Shown here one piece after another: positions 1-7,841 of a stretch of DNA of 42,329 bases. The translations under genes were made by a program, and so were the position numbers. Source of the DNA: Oceaniradius stylonematis (lineage in GTDB: Bacteria; Pseudomonadota; Alphaproteobacteria; Rhizobiales; Rhizobiaceae). The stretch is taken from assembly GCF_003149475.2 (NCBI RefSeq), contig NZ_QFWV02000001.1, positions 5,608 to 47,936 on the forward strand. The letters are read 5' to 3'. The notes below the pieces were generated by a model. That model did not search any database and was not told the DNA's origin. It saw nothing but the letters and a program-made list of their open reading frames with translations. Every line of letters begins with the position of its first letter. Position 1 is the stretch's first letter.

Positions 1-877
1 CATCATGGGCGATCTGAACATACACCTTGCCGCCCTTGGACTTGGCGCGTTTGCTCATCTCCCATGAGCACCAAATGTCTCCGATGTCCTGAATGACGAC
101 CGCGTTCCATCCCGCGTCCAGATAGGTCTGCCTGGCTTCGGCGATGGATTGGTTCTGGCGTTCCCAGAATGCCTGTGCATCGTCAAAATAGGATGTGTCG
201 CCAAACAGGTCGGTGGTGATCGTGCCGCGATAGCCTTCAAGATCAAACAGGGCGTTCCTGGTCGGAATGTCCGCCCCGCCAAACAGCCATGCTTTCAGGT
301 GCCTGCCGCTCGGCGCGTAGTCGTCCGACTTGTGGAGCGCCAACCAGTCTTTCTGTTGCTGTTTGCTCGCCATGGTCAGAATGCGGACGGTATCGGCGTT
401 AATGTCGCCTTTGCGATAGGCGGTCAGGATCGGCCCGATCAGATTGGCAATGGCCAAGCGTTGTTTGACGAGACGCTCGGTGACGCCAAAGATAGTGCCG
501 ATCTCCTCCACCGTGTGGCCTTGTCCGACAAGCGCGGCGAAGGCCTTGTACTGGTCGATCTCGTCCATCGGCAGTCGGGCGATGTTTTCGGCCAGTGACG
601 CTTCGATGGCGCTGGCATCGTCCGTGTGCTTCATCACGATGCAGGGCACGGGATCGACATCGTCTGTTTCCGCGATCTTGTTCAGGGCGTGATAGCGCCG
701 CTGTCCCGCCACGATGTCGTAGCGGCCTTTCTCGTCACTCGGACGCACCAGCAATGGTTGGATGATGCCAAGCGATCGGATGCTCGGGATGAGATCGTCA
801 CAGGCTTTGCCGCCATGCTTTCGGACATTGTGTTTGTCAGGTGTGAGTTGGTCGAGATTGATGTGTTTGAGTTCCAT
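1..877 (-). CDS. ParB/Spo0J-type nuclease-like protein (3' part outside window)
   Basis: The frame is open from an ATG at 877 to the left edge, about 292 codons, so the C-terminus is missing. Near residues 55-65 is the motif AGQRRYHAL, matching the GERR-type box of ParB N-terminal domains. Before it lies a segment like 'SLGIIQPLLVRP', also typical of ParB. A helix-turn-helix follows around residues 105-130 (EEIGTIFGVTERLVKQRLA). ParB-like proteins of plasmids and integrative elements bind DNA for partition or regulation, and some are nucleases. A good Shine-Dalgarno, GGAAAGGA, sits about 9 bases before the start. No ParA is visible; it could lie outside the window. A role in maintaining or regulating this element is inference. 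Confidence 0.85.
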   Translation of the reverse strand, partial: MELKHINLDQLTPDKHNVRKHGGKACDDLIPSIRSLGIIQPLLVRPSDEKGRYDIVAGQRRYHALNKIAETDDVDPVPCIVMKHTDDASAIEASLAENIARLPMDEIDQYKAFAALVGQGHTVEEIGTIFGVTERLVKQRLAIANLIGPILTAYRKGDINADTVRILTMASKQQQKDWLALHKSDDYAPSGRHLKAWLFGGADIPTRNALFDLEGYRGTITTDLFGDTSYFDDAQAFWERQNQSIAEARQTYLDAGWNAVVIQDIGDIWCSWEMSKRAKSKGGKVYVQIAHD

Positions 878-984
878 GGTTCTGTTTCCTTTCCAATGGG
901 TTTGGTGAATGGGTTGCGAAGCGTTCCGTTCGGAAAACCCCGCGCATGAACCCTTGCCCAGCGGCGAGCGTCCGAAACCGGACA

Positions 985-1014
985 ACAAAAAGCCGGCCCG
1001 CAGACCGCGGGCCG
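985..1014 (-). terminator. Terminator-like hairpin in the parB-like gene's leader
   Basis: Read on the minus strand, an 8-bp GC stem (CGGCCCGC at 1014-1007, partner at 1001-994) with a 5-base loop is followed after two bases by TTTTT. It lies 110 bp before the ParB-like start. It could stop antisense transcription arriving from the right, or attenuate the ParB-like gene. Two smaller hairpins (970-983 and 924-935) lie between it and the gene. Confidence 0.45.
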
Positions 1015-1031
1015 ACCATTCAAGGACGTGA

Positions 1032-1167
1032 GATCGAACACCGGCGATGGGTCAACGGCTTTTGTGGGGGACCGCTAGACCGTCCCCGCGACCGCCATCG
1101 GAGCGGCCGGACGGACTTGCGGGTAAAAGCCGTTGACCCACAGCCCGTGGCGTCGCCGGTTTTGATA
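1032..1167. repeat. Large nested inverted repeat in a gene-free region
   Basis: The stretch 878-1365 has no convincing gene. At its centre, TGGGTCAACGGCTTTT (1048-1063) is perfectly repeated in inverse orientation at 1125-1140. Outside it, ACCGGCGA (1040-1047) is inverted as TCGCCGGT (1153-1160), with a 12-base insert on the right side only. An inner GGGGAC (1067-1072) / GTCCCC (1082-1087) pair completes a cruciform-like structure. A further hairpin, GCGCGT-GACC-ACGCGC, is at 1190-1205. Possible roles are a transfer origin, a partition site for the adjacent ParB-like protein, or a replication or regulatory site. Nothing in the sequence decides among them. Confidence 0.6.
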
Positions 1168-1365
1168 TAAGCTGGAAAGAGGGTTCCAAGCGCGTGACCA
1201 CGCGCGAGGATCAACAAGCGCGGCTCTGCCGCTCCATCTATCCTTCTGTCAGGGATGGACGCCGAATGGCCGAGACCCGCCGCAACACTGTGAAGGCGCG
1301 GCTCGGTTCACGACAGCCCGGCGCGCAGGGCGCGGACAGCCGGCGGGAAAAAGGGACTCAAACGC

Positions 1366-2442
1366 ATGTCCGATCGGCGGAACGAAGAGCGGCTTCTTTC
1401 CGTGGCCGCAAAGCGGGCCCTGGACGCCTATCAGGGACATCTGCATGCCGATAGCGGCAACAGCTTTCTGTTCAATTGGTCGGACAGTGATCGCTTTGAG
1501 GCCTTTGTCACCCAGCGTGGTGTCGGTGAATTCGAGATCTCGGCAAGTGTCGAGATCGCGCGCCAAACCATCGACCTGTGGGATCTTGCGCTGGCGACAA
1601 AGACACTCATCGACGGGTCCGGCAATCGCCTTGCCATCGCCTCGCCGGACGGGTTCCCGCCGATCGAGGAGTTGGCCGTCCGGTCACTGACATGGATGTG
1701 TCTTCACGAAATGATGCATGCCCATCTGGGTCATCTTGATCTGATCGGGCGGGCGCATCTCGCCGAGTTCGAGAAGGCAGAAGACGGCAAAAAGACGAAG
1801 GCCGGTCGTCCGCAGTGGGTGGAAGAGCTCGACACCGACCATCGTGCCCTGGTCCGGCCTTGCCTTGAGCTTCAGGCTGACAACGATGCCAGCGCCTTGT
1901 TGCTTGGCGATCTGACCGAAGAGGGCTGGATCGCGTTCAGGATCGATGCGGCCTGCATCTTCGTGATGATGGCGTTGATGGACCGGACCGAGAAACAGCA
2001 CCCATCCGAGCAACGCTTTTATCCGCTGGTTGCAACGCGCTTCTTCACGCTCTTCTCGCAACTGTTCCAGTATTGGCTGTACGAAGACGCCGAACTGGTC
2101 GAACGGGATGGCGAGAGCTTAGTCGTCTCGGCGCGGTCACGGGACACAGATGGCTTCATGCGTTTTGCAAAAGAGGTGCTTGCTCTCTCGCTCAACGATC
2201 TGATCACCATCGCGCTGTTTGCCGATGCGCGCGAATTCATCGATGATATGGGTCAGGGCAAGCCGTTTTTCGCCGATCTGTACGCAATTCAATATGCTGA
2301 AAACCTGAACGATGCGGTGCTCGAAACCAGGGCGGCGCAGGAATGGCGCCGCCTCTATGGCGTCAACGAAGCCATCATGCGTCTTTCGGGCCTTCGCGAG
2401 GACCGCCCGACCCTGTCTGCAGATCGATCACGTCCACGATAA
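1366..2442 (+). CDS. Putative zinc metallopeptidase (HExxH + ExxAD)
   Basis: This 358-residue protein has HEMMH at 114-118 followed by AHLGH, and a second conserved-looking segment ELQADNDASALLL starting at E168. An HExxH followed about 50 residues later by ExxAD is the zinc-binding pattern of gluzincin peptidases such as M48; ImmA/IrrE proteins have a similar layout (HExxH, then ExxAN). No signal peptide is visible, so it is probably cytoplasmic. AAGGGA lies 9 bases before the ATG. Its 3' end overlaps the convergent HTH gene by 68 bp. A peptidase next to an HTH protein on a mobile element recalls the ImmA/ImmR pair that controls ICEBs1, but here that is only analogy. The C-terminal half (about 190 residues) I do not recognise. 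Confidence 0.7.
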   Translation: MSDRRNEERLLSVAAKRALDAYQGHLHADSGNSFLFNWSDSDRFEAFVTQRGVGEFEISASVEIARQTIDLWDLALATKTLIDGSGNRLAIASPDGFPPIEELAVRSLTWMCLHEMMHAHLGHLDLIGRAHLAEFEKAEDGKKTKAGRPQWVEELDTDHRALVRPCLELQADNDASALLLGDLTEEGWIAFRIDAACIFVMMALMDRTEKQHPSEQRFYPLVATRFFTLFSQLFQYWLYEDAELVERDGESLVVSARSRDTDGFMRFAKEVLALSLNDLITIALFADAREFIDDMGQGKPFFADLYAIQYAENLNDAVLETRAAQEWRRLYGVNEAIMRLSGLREDRPTLSADRSRPR

Positions 2443-3217
2443 GATCATCCGCGTCGACCGTCTCGATCGCGGCGGTCAGGGCGCTCAAGCTGATGGGATC
2501 AAGCGGCGCGCCGGTGTTGATCAAGGCCGACACGGGCCCGGCAAGGGCAAACCTGAACTGACAGACAAAGACCGCCAGTGTCTCGTCCGGGCCGCCAAGC
2601 CACATTTTGGCGTGTGAGCCGTCGTCCAGGAACCCCGGGACTGCGAGCGTGCGCCCGTCATCGGTCAGCCCGAGCGGCAAGCCGGCCCATTGCGCGCCAT
2701 CGAACTGGAGGCAGAGCGTGTGCCGCAAACGGACGGCAGACAGGGTGAGATGAAAACGCGCGCGCGGCTTGATGGAAATCGCGCCTTTGGGTGTCTTGCG
2801 CAAATCGGTCTGAACCAGCCCGCCCCCATCACTGACCAGTGCGAGGCGTCCTTCCGTGGCTTGTTCGCGCAACACCCTATCCAACGGCCTGTGGCTTCGG
2901 TGCATGAAAGCGGCCTTGAAGCCGTCGAGCGACCCAAAGGCGATGGCGTCCAGTTCGGCGTCGGAAACCGGTGGCGGCAAGCCCGTGCGGACAAGTCCGC
3001 GATAGGCCCTCAGCCGATCACGCGGAAGGCTTTCGGGTTCGGCGCCGTTCGCTCCGCTCAGCCAATTGTCGAGCGTCTTTTTGGCGACCCCGAAATGGCG
3101 CGCGATCGCCATCATGTCGTCAATATGCCCGAGCGCGACGAGGTGCTTGAACTTCTCGCGTAAGGCGGTGATCCGCTCTGCCATGCCCATGCCCTGGCAG
3201 GGAAGCTTTCCCTGCAT
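2375..3217 (-). CDS. HTH-containing protein of unknown function
   Basis: The protein has 280 residues from the first ATG. Starts at 3190 or 3184 (reading MGMAERI and MAERI) are also possible; neither has a strong ribosome-binding site, and the 3217 start has AGGG only 3 bases upstream. Residues 34-54 read like a helix-turn-helix (MMAIARHFGVAKKTLDNWLSG), as in repressors or transposase-type DNA binders. The rest is a mixed alpha/beta region I do not recognise. It is transcribed convergently with the metallopeptidase, overlapping it by 68 bp, and divergently from the membrane gene at 3299. A palindrome sits on its start region, which suggests autoregulation. That is inference. Confidence 0.7.
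   Translation of the reverse strand: MQGKLPCQGMGMAERITALREKFKHLVALGHIDDMMAIARHFGVAKKTLDNWLSGANGAEPESLPRDRLRAYRGLVRTGLPPPVSDAELDAIAFGSLDGFKAAFMHRSHRPLDRVLREQATEGRLALVSDGGGLVQTDLRKTPKGAISIKPRARFHLTLSAVRLRHTLCLQFDGAQWAGLPLGLTDDGRTLAVPGFLDDGSHAKMWLGGPDETLAVFVCQFRFALAGPVSALINTGAPLDPISLSALTAAIETVDADDLIVDVIDLQTGSGGPREGPKDA
3197..3215. promoter_or_regulatory. Perfect palindrome at the start of the HTH gene
   Basis: GCAGGGAA-GCT-TTCCCTGC is an 8-3-8 perfect inverted repeat lying over the first codons or leader of the HTH gene, depending on which start is used. It could be an operator for that protein, or an RNA hairpin limiting its translation. Confidence 0.45.
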
Positions 3218-3245
3218 ATTCCCTTAGGGGTTCGAACCGCTCGAT

Positions 3246-3289
3246 CCATGAAGTCGGTGCCCACTTTGGTGGGTCCAGTTCATTCATGG
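3246..3289. promoter_or_regulatory. Inverted repeat in the divergent promoter region
   Basis: CCATGAA (3246-3252) is inverted as TTCATGG (3283-3289), enclosing a small hairpin CCCAC-TTTG-GTGGG (3260-3273). It lies just before the membrane-protein gene starting at 3299. It is a candidate operator or leader structure; function is not shown. Confidence 0.35.
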
Positions 3290-3298
3290 AGACAAATC

Positions 3299-4582
3299 AT
3301 GTCACAGTTTCAGGGGACCGGTACAGGCAGTGGCGCCGCGCCGGACCGAAAGACGACCGAGCGCAAGCGCGACACGGTCGATGCCTTGATCATCACATGC
3401 GCGATCGTCTCGGCCATCCTTCTGGCGTTTGCCGCACCGACCTTGGTCACAGGCACGGGCATGATGTTCGTCGCCAAATGTTTCATCCTTGCCGTCGGCG
3501 GCGCGGTGGTCTCGTGGGGCGTGAACCATTTTGCCATCCGGCGCGGGGCGCCCTTGTTCGCCAAGGGCTATGTGGCGGTCGGCGTGGTTGCCGTTCTTTC
3601 GGTTCTGGCCGTCGGCGCCGGAATCTGGACCGCAACCTATTCGGGCTTTACGCGTGGCGATGTCGAACAATTGCGCCTTGACCGACATGGCGCGGACGTT
3701 GCGCGTCATGTCGGCGATGTCCGTTCCGCCATGCGCGCACGGATGGAAGCCGGCCTTCTTGTCGATGGGATCAGCTCCGATTTCGGGCAGAAATATGCCT
3801 GTGAGATCGCCAGCGCCTGTGTGAGCGGGCGTGGGTCCGGCGAAGGCCCAACCTCCCGCGAGATCGGTGCCCTGCTTGCACAGGCATCAACGCTGTCCGG
3901 TCAGATCGACGAGGCACGCATCGTCTTTGAAGTCCGCGATCGCGCACTTGGCGAAACTCTCGGCGCCTACCAGCAGCTGATCGGCAATCAGGGCGACGGC
4001 ATTGGCGAACGGCGCCGACGCTTGCACGCCGCACACGCAACGCTGGCCGATGCCATCGGCGATCTGCGATCGACCCTGCCGCTCGGGCTCCTGTCCGGCT
4101 ATGCGGAGACATTAAAGGCCGGGACCGTGATTGCCGGCCGGATCGAAGCGTCGGAACGCCTGACCAAAGTCATGCGTGGACATGGCGACACGCTGTCCAA
4201 GACGCTTGCCGATCTGCCGATTGGTCCGACCGGCTTGCCCGCCCTGCCGCCCAAGGCCGGCGTCTCGGACACCTTTGCCCATATCGGCCATTTCCTGCCC
4301 GTTGCGGCTGTGACGGCCGCCATCGATCTGGTGGTTCCGATCTGCCTTTGGATTTACGCGGCGGCGTTTCTGGACTGGGACATCTACCGGCGCGGCGGAC
4401 TGCGCCACGCGCGACCGAGCGAAGATGACGAGACGTTCGACGCGCTGATCGATCGGCCAAGGGCCGTCTCCGGCGGCTCGGGCGCGCGCCGCAACGCCAT
4501 CAGGCTCAAGGGCAAGGGACCGGTGCGCGCCAATGGCAAGCCGGACGACCAGCCGACCGTCGAGAAATGGCCGGGCGCCTGA
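3299..4582 (+). CDS. Four-helix membrane protein with long central soluble region
   Basis: The start at 3299 (MSQFQG) is chosen because GGAGA stands 6 bases upstream; the longer frame from 3248 has no such site and would begin inside an inverted repeat. The product has 427 residues. Hydrophobic segments lie near 28-50, 54-76 and 88-112, followed by about 215 polar residues rich in helix formers, then a fourth hydrophobic stretch near 330-358 and a basic, polar tail. It is the first gene of a same-strand run ending in the VirD4-like ATPase. A membrane partner of that ATPase is a reasonable guess from position. I do not recognise the family. Confidence 0.75.
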   Translation: MSQFQGTGTGSGAAPDRKTTERKRDTVDALIITCAIVSAILLAFAAPTLVTGTGMMFVAKCFILAVGGAVVSWGVNHFAIRRGAPLFAKGYVAVGVVAVLSVLAVGAGIWTATYSGFTRGDVEQLRLDRHGADVARHVGDVRSAMRARMEAGLLVDGISSDFGQKYACEIASACVSGRGSGEGPTSREIGALLAQASTLSGQIDEARIVFEVRDRALGETLGAYQQLIGNQGDGIGERRRRLHAAHATLADAIGDLRSTLPLGLLSGYAETLKAGTVIAGRIEASERLTKVMRGHGDTLSKTLADLPIGPTGLPALPPKAGVSDTFAHIGHFLPVAAVTAAIDLVVPICLWIYAAAFLDWDIYRRGGLRHARPSEDDETFDALIDRPRAVSGGSGARRNAIRLKGKGPVRANGKPDDQPTVEKWPGA

Positions 4583-4626
4583 TGCGCCCGCCGGATACCG
4601 CACCCCTGCAATGAAAGGAGATCGCC

Positions 4627-5172
4627 ATGTTGGGTGACACGACAACAACGCTTCTGGGGAGTTCGGCGATCGTCGCCGGTCTGATCTACGGGGCGGTTTC
4701 AGGCTTCATCACCGGCCCGACAATGATCGACCGCATGACGGAAAAGACGATCGATTGGCCCAAACAGTGCGTTCGAACCATCACGACCGAAGTCCGTCGC
4801 AATGAGGCGCCCGCGCCGCAAATGCCGACGCTGGGGTGCCGGAGTATCTTTGGCTGGCTCGGCCCGGACGGCGACGCCTATTGCCGGATGCATGGGCATC
4901 TGTTCGACAACAATCCGCTCAACCAGGCGATGACGGCGACGCAGAATGCCGCGCGCCAGGCCCAGGAGAACCGGCTTCGCCATGCCGCCGAACGGGCGCC
5001 CGACCGGTGCGCTTGCGCGGTGACCACGACCATTGAGGAAAACCGCCTGTCGATCGCGCTTTATGCCGGCACGTGGCGGCTGGTTCAGCCGCCTGCGATC
5101 AAGAACCTCAAAAGTGAGCTCGCAACCAACCTCAACGCGTCGGCATGCGCGATGAAGGGAGGCCGGTCATGA
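4627..5172 (+). CDS. Small membrane-anchored cysteine-containing protein, unknown
   Basis: The 181-residue product follows a strong ribosome-binding site (AAAGGAGAT). One hydrophobic segment near residues 8-28 would anchor it. The remainder is polar, with seven cysteines, including a CAC triplet near residues 128-130. It lies 44 bp after the four-helix membrane protein, and its stop overlaps the next start as ATGA (5169-5172), so the genes are translationally coupled. No family recognised. The position in front of the coupling-type ATPase suggests a transfer-related envelope role (inference). Confidence 0.7.
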   Translation: MLGDTTTTLLGSSAIVAGLIYGAVSGFITGPTMIDRMTEKTIDWPKQCVRTITTEVRRNEAPAPQMPTLGCRSIFGWLGPDGDAYCRMHGHLFDNNPLNQAMTATQNAARQAQENRLRHAAERAPDRCACAVTTTIEENRLSIALYAGTWRLVQPPAIKNLKSELATNLNASACAMKGGRS

Positions 5173-5549
5173 TTGTCGGAGAGCTCTACATCGACCCCGA
5201 GACGGGGACCGTGAACACGCATCGGGACTCTTACCTGCCCAAGAATTTGACCGTGGTTTCGGTGCGCCGGATCGGTCTTCCCGCCGGCGCGACGCTCGGC
5301 ATCGGCCTGCTGGGCTTTACCGCCTCGTTCGCCGATCTGCTCTATCCTTGGGAGATCACCACGACGCTTTTGATTGCGATCGGCGTCATGCTGGTCGGCT
5401 GGCAGGTCGGTCAGTTGAAGCTCCTGTCGCGCGACCTGCGCCAGAGCGAACTGTCGGGCGTCATCTATGGCCGTTATGCCACCTTGAACGCAAAGCGCCG
5501 TGAGATCGTCGATGCGATCATGACGGCCAGGCAGGAGGCGGACCGATGA
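5169..5549 (+). CDS. Two-helix membrane protein, possibly DUF6232-like
   Basis: The product has 126 residues, with the start at 5169 supported by AAGGGAGG and the ATGA overlap with the previous gene. A short beta-like N-terminus containing 'LTVVSVRR' is followed by two hydrophobic segments (about residues 40-60 and 65-82). A C-terminal part reads 'YGRYATLNAKRREIVDAI'. This order (strand-rich start with a 'SVR' motif, two helices, residues preceding an amphipathic C-terminal helix) resembles DUF6232 proteins, but the match is from memory and weak. It overlaps the next gene by ATGA, so it is coupled in the same unit. Confidence 0.7.
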   Translation: MIVGELYIDPETGTVNTHRDSYLPKNLTVVSVRRIGLPAGATLGIGLLGFTASFADLLYPWEITTTLLIAIGVMLVGWQVGQLKLLSRDLRQSELSGVIYGRYATLNAKRREIVDAIMTARQEADR

Positions 5550-5854
5550 GGCGCCGATCGCTCTCGCGTCTCAAGCAGGTGGCCGCCATCAATGCGCGTG
5601 TCTTTGCCGCCTTTGTCTTTGGGGCGCTGGCGTGGCTGTTGTGGCCAAGTTCGGTCGAGTGGTGGCAGTTCTTTGTCTTTAGCGGGCTGATGATCGCCGG
5701 TGCCGTGTCGTTCCTGTCCGATGCCATTTGGCGATGCCTGCAACTCTACGAGCATGACAAGGCGGTCGCTGAATTCCGGATTATCGGCGGCGATCCCAAA
5801 TCGTCTGACGTGGCGAGCAATGAGACGCTCAAGAAGGCGGGTATGATCAAATGA
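5546..5854 (+). CDS. Small two-helix membrane protein
   Basis: The product has 102 residues with AGGAGG 7 bases before the start. It has a basic N-terminus (MRRRSLSRLKQ) and two hydrophobic segments near residues 17-33 and 41-60. A cytoplasmic tail ends at the ATGA overlap with the VirD4-like gene at 5851. Known T4SS coupling proteins usually carry two N-terminal transmembrane helices in the same chain. Here the next gene lacks them, so this small protein (or its neighbour at 5169) might supply the membrane anchor. That is inference from gene order only. Confidence 0.75.
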   Translation: MRRRSLSRLKQVAAINARVFAAFVFGALAWLLWPSSVEWWQFFVFSGLMIAGAVSFLSDAIWRCLQLYEHDKAVAEFRIIGGDPKSSDVASNETLKKAGMIK

Positions 5855-7248
5855 CGGCGCCTTTTCTGGACAATGAAGGCCGCCGCCTGCTCGGCTTCAC
5901 ACTTGACAATGCGCCCATCCTGGAACCCAGCCCGGGAATGTCGAGCATCATTTACGCGGCGGCGGGCGGGGGCAAGACCACGTGCGTGTCCAGCACGACG
6001 ATCCAGAGCCTCTTGGCAAGCACGACGCTGAGCCTTGTTATCAACGACGTCAAGCAGGGCGAGATCGCGCACCAGATCGCCGAGATGTGTGCCCGGTACG
6101 GCCGCAAGTTCGGCGTCATCGATCCGTTCCATGTGATGGGTGCGGACTATCCGTTCCGGATTGAACTGAACGCATTCGGCTCGGCCGTCGATCTTGGCGA
6201 AGACGAAACGGACGATTTTCCGTTCGCGGTTGAGAAGATCTTGTTCAGCTTGATCGACGAACCCGCGGACGATGCGAAGAACAAATATTGGCGCGATGGC
6301 CCGCGAGAGATCTGCGAGTTCGGGGTCAAGACGTTGCACCGCCATAGCCCCCGTCTGTGCACGCCAGGCGGTCTTTGTGCTTTCCTATCCAATCCGCGCA
6401 CCTTGGCGAGCGCCATGGAACTGGAGGCGGACGATCCAGAGTCGCCGGTGCGCGACATTGCGCTTCAGCTTCTCGACATGCGCGAGCACAATGCCGAACA
6501 CTATGTCCAGCATGTTCGTGCCGCCCTGACGGCATTGAAGCTGTTTTCGTTCGGCAAACTGCGCGATGACGGCATGCGTGCCGATATCACGCATCGCGAA
6601 TTGGTAGAAGATGGTTGGATTGTGTGTCTGGTCAATCCGATCCGCTATGCGGACCGTCTTGGGCCTTATTTCGCGCAGCATTTATTGAGCTTCATGGGCG
6701 CCCAACTGTCGGGCGCCGGCCGCGCGGTCTATGTGCTGGACGAGTTTTGCAATGCCCCGTTGCGCGAACTTGTCGAGCGGATCACGGTCTTCAGGGCCTT
6801 TGATGCCTCGGCACTCTACATCACGCAGAGCCGTCAGGATGTGGTTCGCAAATATGGCGAGAAGGAAACGGCCGTTCTCGAAGACAATTGCGCCATCAAG
6901 CAATGGCTCAAATTCTCCAACTTCGAGGATGCGGAACGGGTCAGCAAGGCGATGGGCGAAACACTCCATGTCGCCCGCACGCTCGGCACCGGATCGGAGC
7001 GGTTGGATCTGAATGACAGTATGGCGGTAGGCCGCGAACCGCTGATGTCGCCCCATGAGTTGATGGCGATGCCGGCGGAAAACCAAGTCCTTCATGTGGC
7101 CGGTGTCGGTTTCCTCTACTGCAAGAAGGTCAGGCAGAACCAGATCGCACCGACCTGCTTCAAATTGGCGCCCAACCCGCTGGAGGGCGGCAGGCTTGAG
7201 CCCGATCCGAAGGTGGTCTTGCCGACGCCCGATGGGAGCGAGCGATGA
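5851..7248 (+). CDS. VirD4/TraG-type ATPase without membrane anchor
   Basis: The 465-residue ATPase has a Walker A motif AAAGGGKTT (residues 36-44, K42), a Walker B motif VYVLDEF (D297, E298) and the downstream TQSRQD segment typical of TraG/VirD4 coupling proteins. In conjugation these ATPases hand the DNA-protein substrate to the secretion channel. This one is short: canonical VirD4 or TraD have N-terminal transmembrane helices and 550-700 residues, while here the ATPase core starts almost at once with no hydrophobic stretch. Genes before and after it are coupled by ATGA overlaps. No relaxase, VirB4 or other channel gene is visible in the window. A role in transfer is likely by family; the unusual part is the split architecture. 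Confidence 0.85.
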   Translation: MTAPFLDNEGRRLLGFTLDNAPILEPSPGMSSIIYAAAGGGKTTCVSSTTIQSLLASTTLSLVINDVKQGEIAHQIAEMCARYGRKFGVIDPFHVMGADYPFRIELNAFGSAVDLGEDETDDFPFAVEKILFSLIDEPADDAKNKYWRDGPREICEFGVKTLHRHSPRLCTPGGLCAFLSNPRTLASAMELEADDPESPVRDIALQLLDMREHNAEHYVQHVRAALTALKLFSFGKLRDDGMRADITHRELVEDGWIVCLVNPIRYADRLGPYFAQHLLSFMGAQLSGAGRAVYVLDEFCNAPLRELVERITVFRAFDASALYITQSRQDVVRKYGEKETAVLEDNCAIKQWLKFSNFEDAERVSKAMGETLHVARTLGTGSERLDLNDSMAVGREPLMSPHELMAMPAENQVLHVAGVGFLYCKKVRQNQIAPTCFKLAPNPLEGGRLEPDPKVVLPTPDGSER

Positions 7249-7841
7249 CAAAAGTGCGTTTCCTTCGACTGAGCTATTTTGCCTGGGTCGTGCCGGCCGG
7301 ACTTGTTGTCGGCGCTTATGCGCTGTTCGGCCTGCCCTATGTGATCTGGTCTTACGATTGGGAACATAATGGCCATGGCTATGGCGAGATCGACAAGCGC
7401 TTTTACGTGCGCTGTTCCTATCTGGGTCCGACCGGACTGATCACCGAATACCCGACGGACGGCAAATGCGGATGGGTCCGTTTTAAAGGCAGGCTCGGCG
7501 AGGCCGGTTCACCTGCCGCCGGAAACGAGCCGAATATGCGGATGGGCGCGTTTGTAACCGAGACCGAGCCGTTGACCCAGTTCGAGCACCGCCATGTGCT
7601 TGACGACATCCAGCACCAGCGCCTGGTCGGCTTCCCCGTCCCGGATTTGCTGGTCGCAATGGTGTCTCGGCTGGAGTGTGAGGCCGTAGGGTGCGATCGC
7701 CGCCCAAAAGCCCTGATAGTCCATCGGGGCCAGCCAGTCCGCGATGTCGTTCTTGGTTCGAAAAGTCGTCATCCGCAAGTCTACCAGAGCGGCTTGACGC
7801 GATGCAAATCTGACCAGTCCGCAGGTGACGGCCATGTCTGA
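7245..7841 (+). CDS. Membrane-anchored protein of unknown function; C-terminus doubtful
   Basis: The start overlaps the ATPase stop by ATGA, with GGGAG upstream. The first 85 or so residues look genuine: one hydrophobic segment near 10-32, then a soluble part with cysteines near 57 and 73. From about codon 90 the frame runs opposite a plausible minus-strand gene (7509-7772), and its residue composition looks like a shadow. Either the true protein is 198 residues and the opposite frame is spurious, or a frame change has removed the original stop. A one-base shift near 7555 would reach TAA at once. Confidence 0.55.
   Translation: MTKVRFLRLSYFAWVVPAGLVVGAYALFGLPYVIWSYDWEHNGHGYGEIDKRFYVRCSYLGPTGLITEYPTDGKCGWVRFKGRLGEAGSPAAGNEPNMRMGAFVTETEPLTQFEHRHVLDDIQHQRLVGFPVPDLLVAMVSRLECEAVGCDRRPKALIVHRGQPVRDVVLGSKSRHPQVYQSGLTRCKSDQSAGDGHV
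7509..7772 (-). CDS. Small protein opposite the preceding gene
   Basis: An 87-residue frame from ATG at 7772 has codons ending mainly in G or C and a globular-looking sequence (for example 'DIADWLAPMDYQGFWAAIAP'). The frame extends further upstream, giving an alternative start near 7834 (MAVTCG). No strong ribosome-binding site is visible. It lies wholly within the last two thirds of the plus-strand frame 7245-7841, so at most one of the two is likely to be fully real. No family recognised. Confidence 0.45.
   Translation of the reverse strand: MTTFRTKNDIADWLAPMDYQGFWAAIAPYGLTLQPRHHCDQQIRDGEADQALVLDVVKHMAVLELGQRLGLGYKRAHPHIRLVSGGR

Noticed and set aside
1194-1454. 86-codon plus-strand frame in the inverted-repeat region
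   Set aside because: GTG start without ribosome-binding site, arginine-rich composition, and overlap with the start of the metallopeptidase gene.
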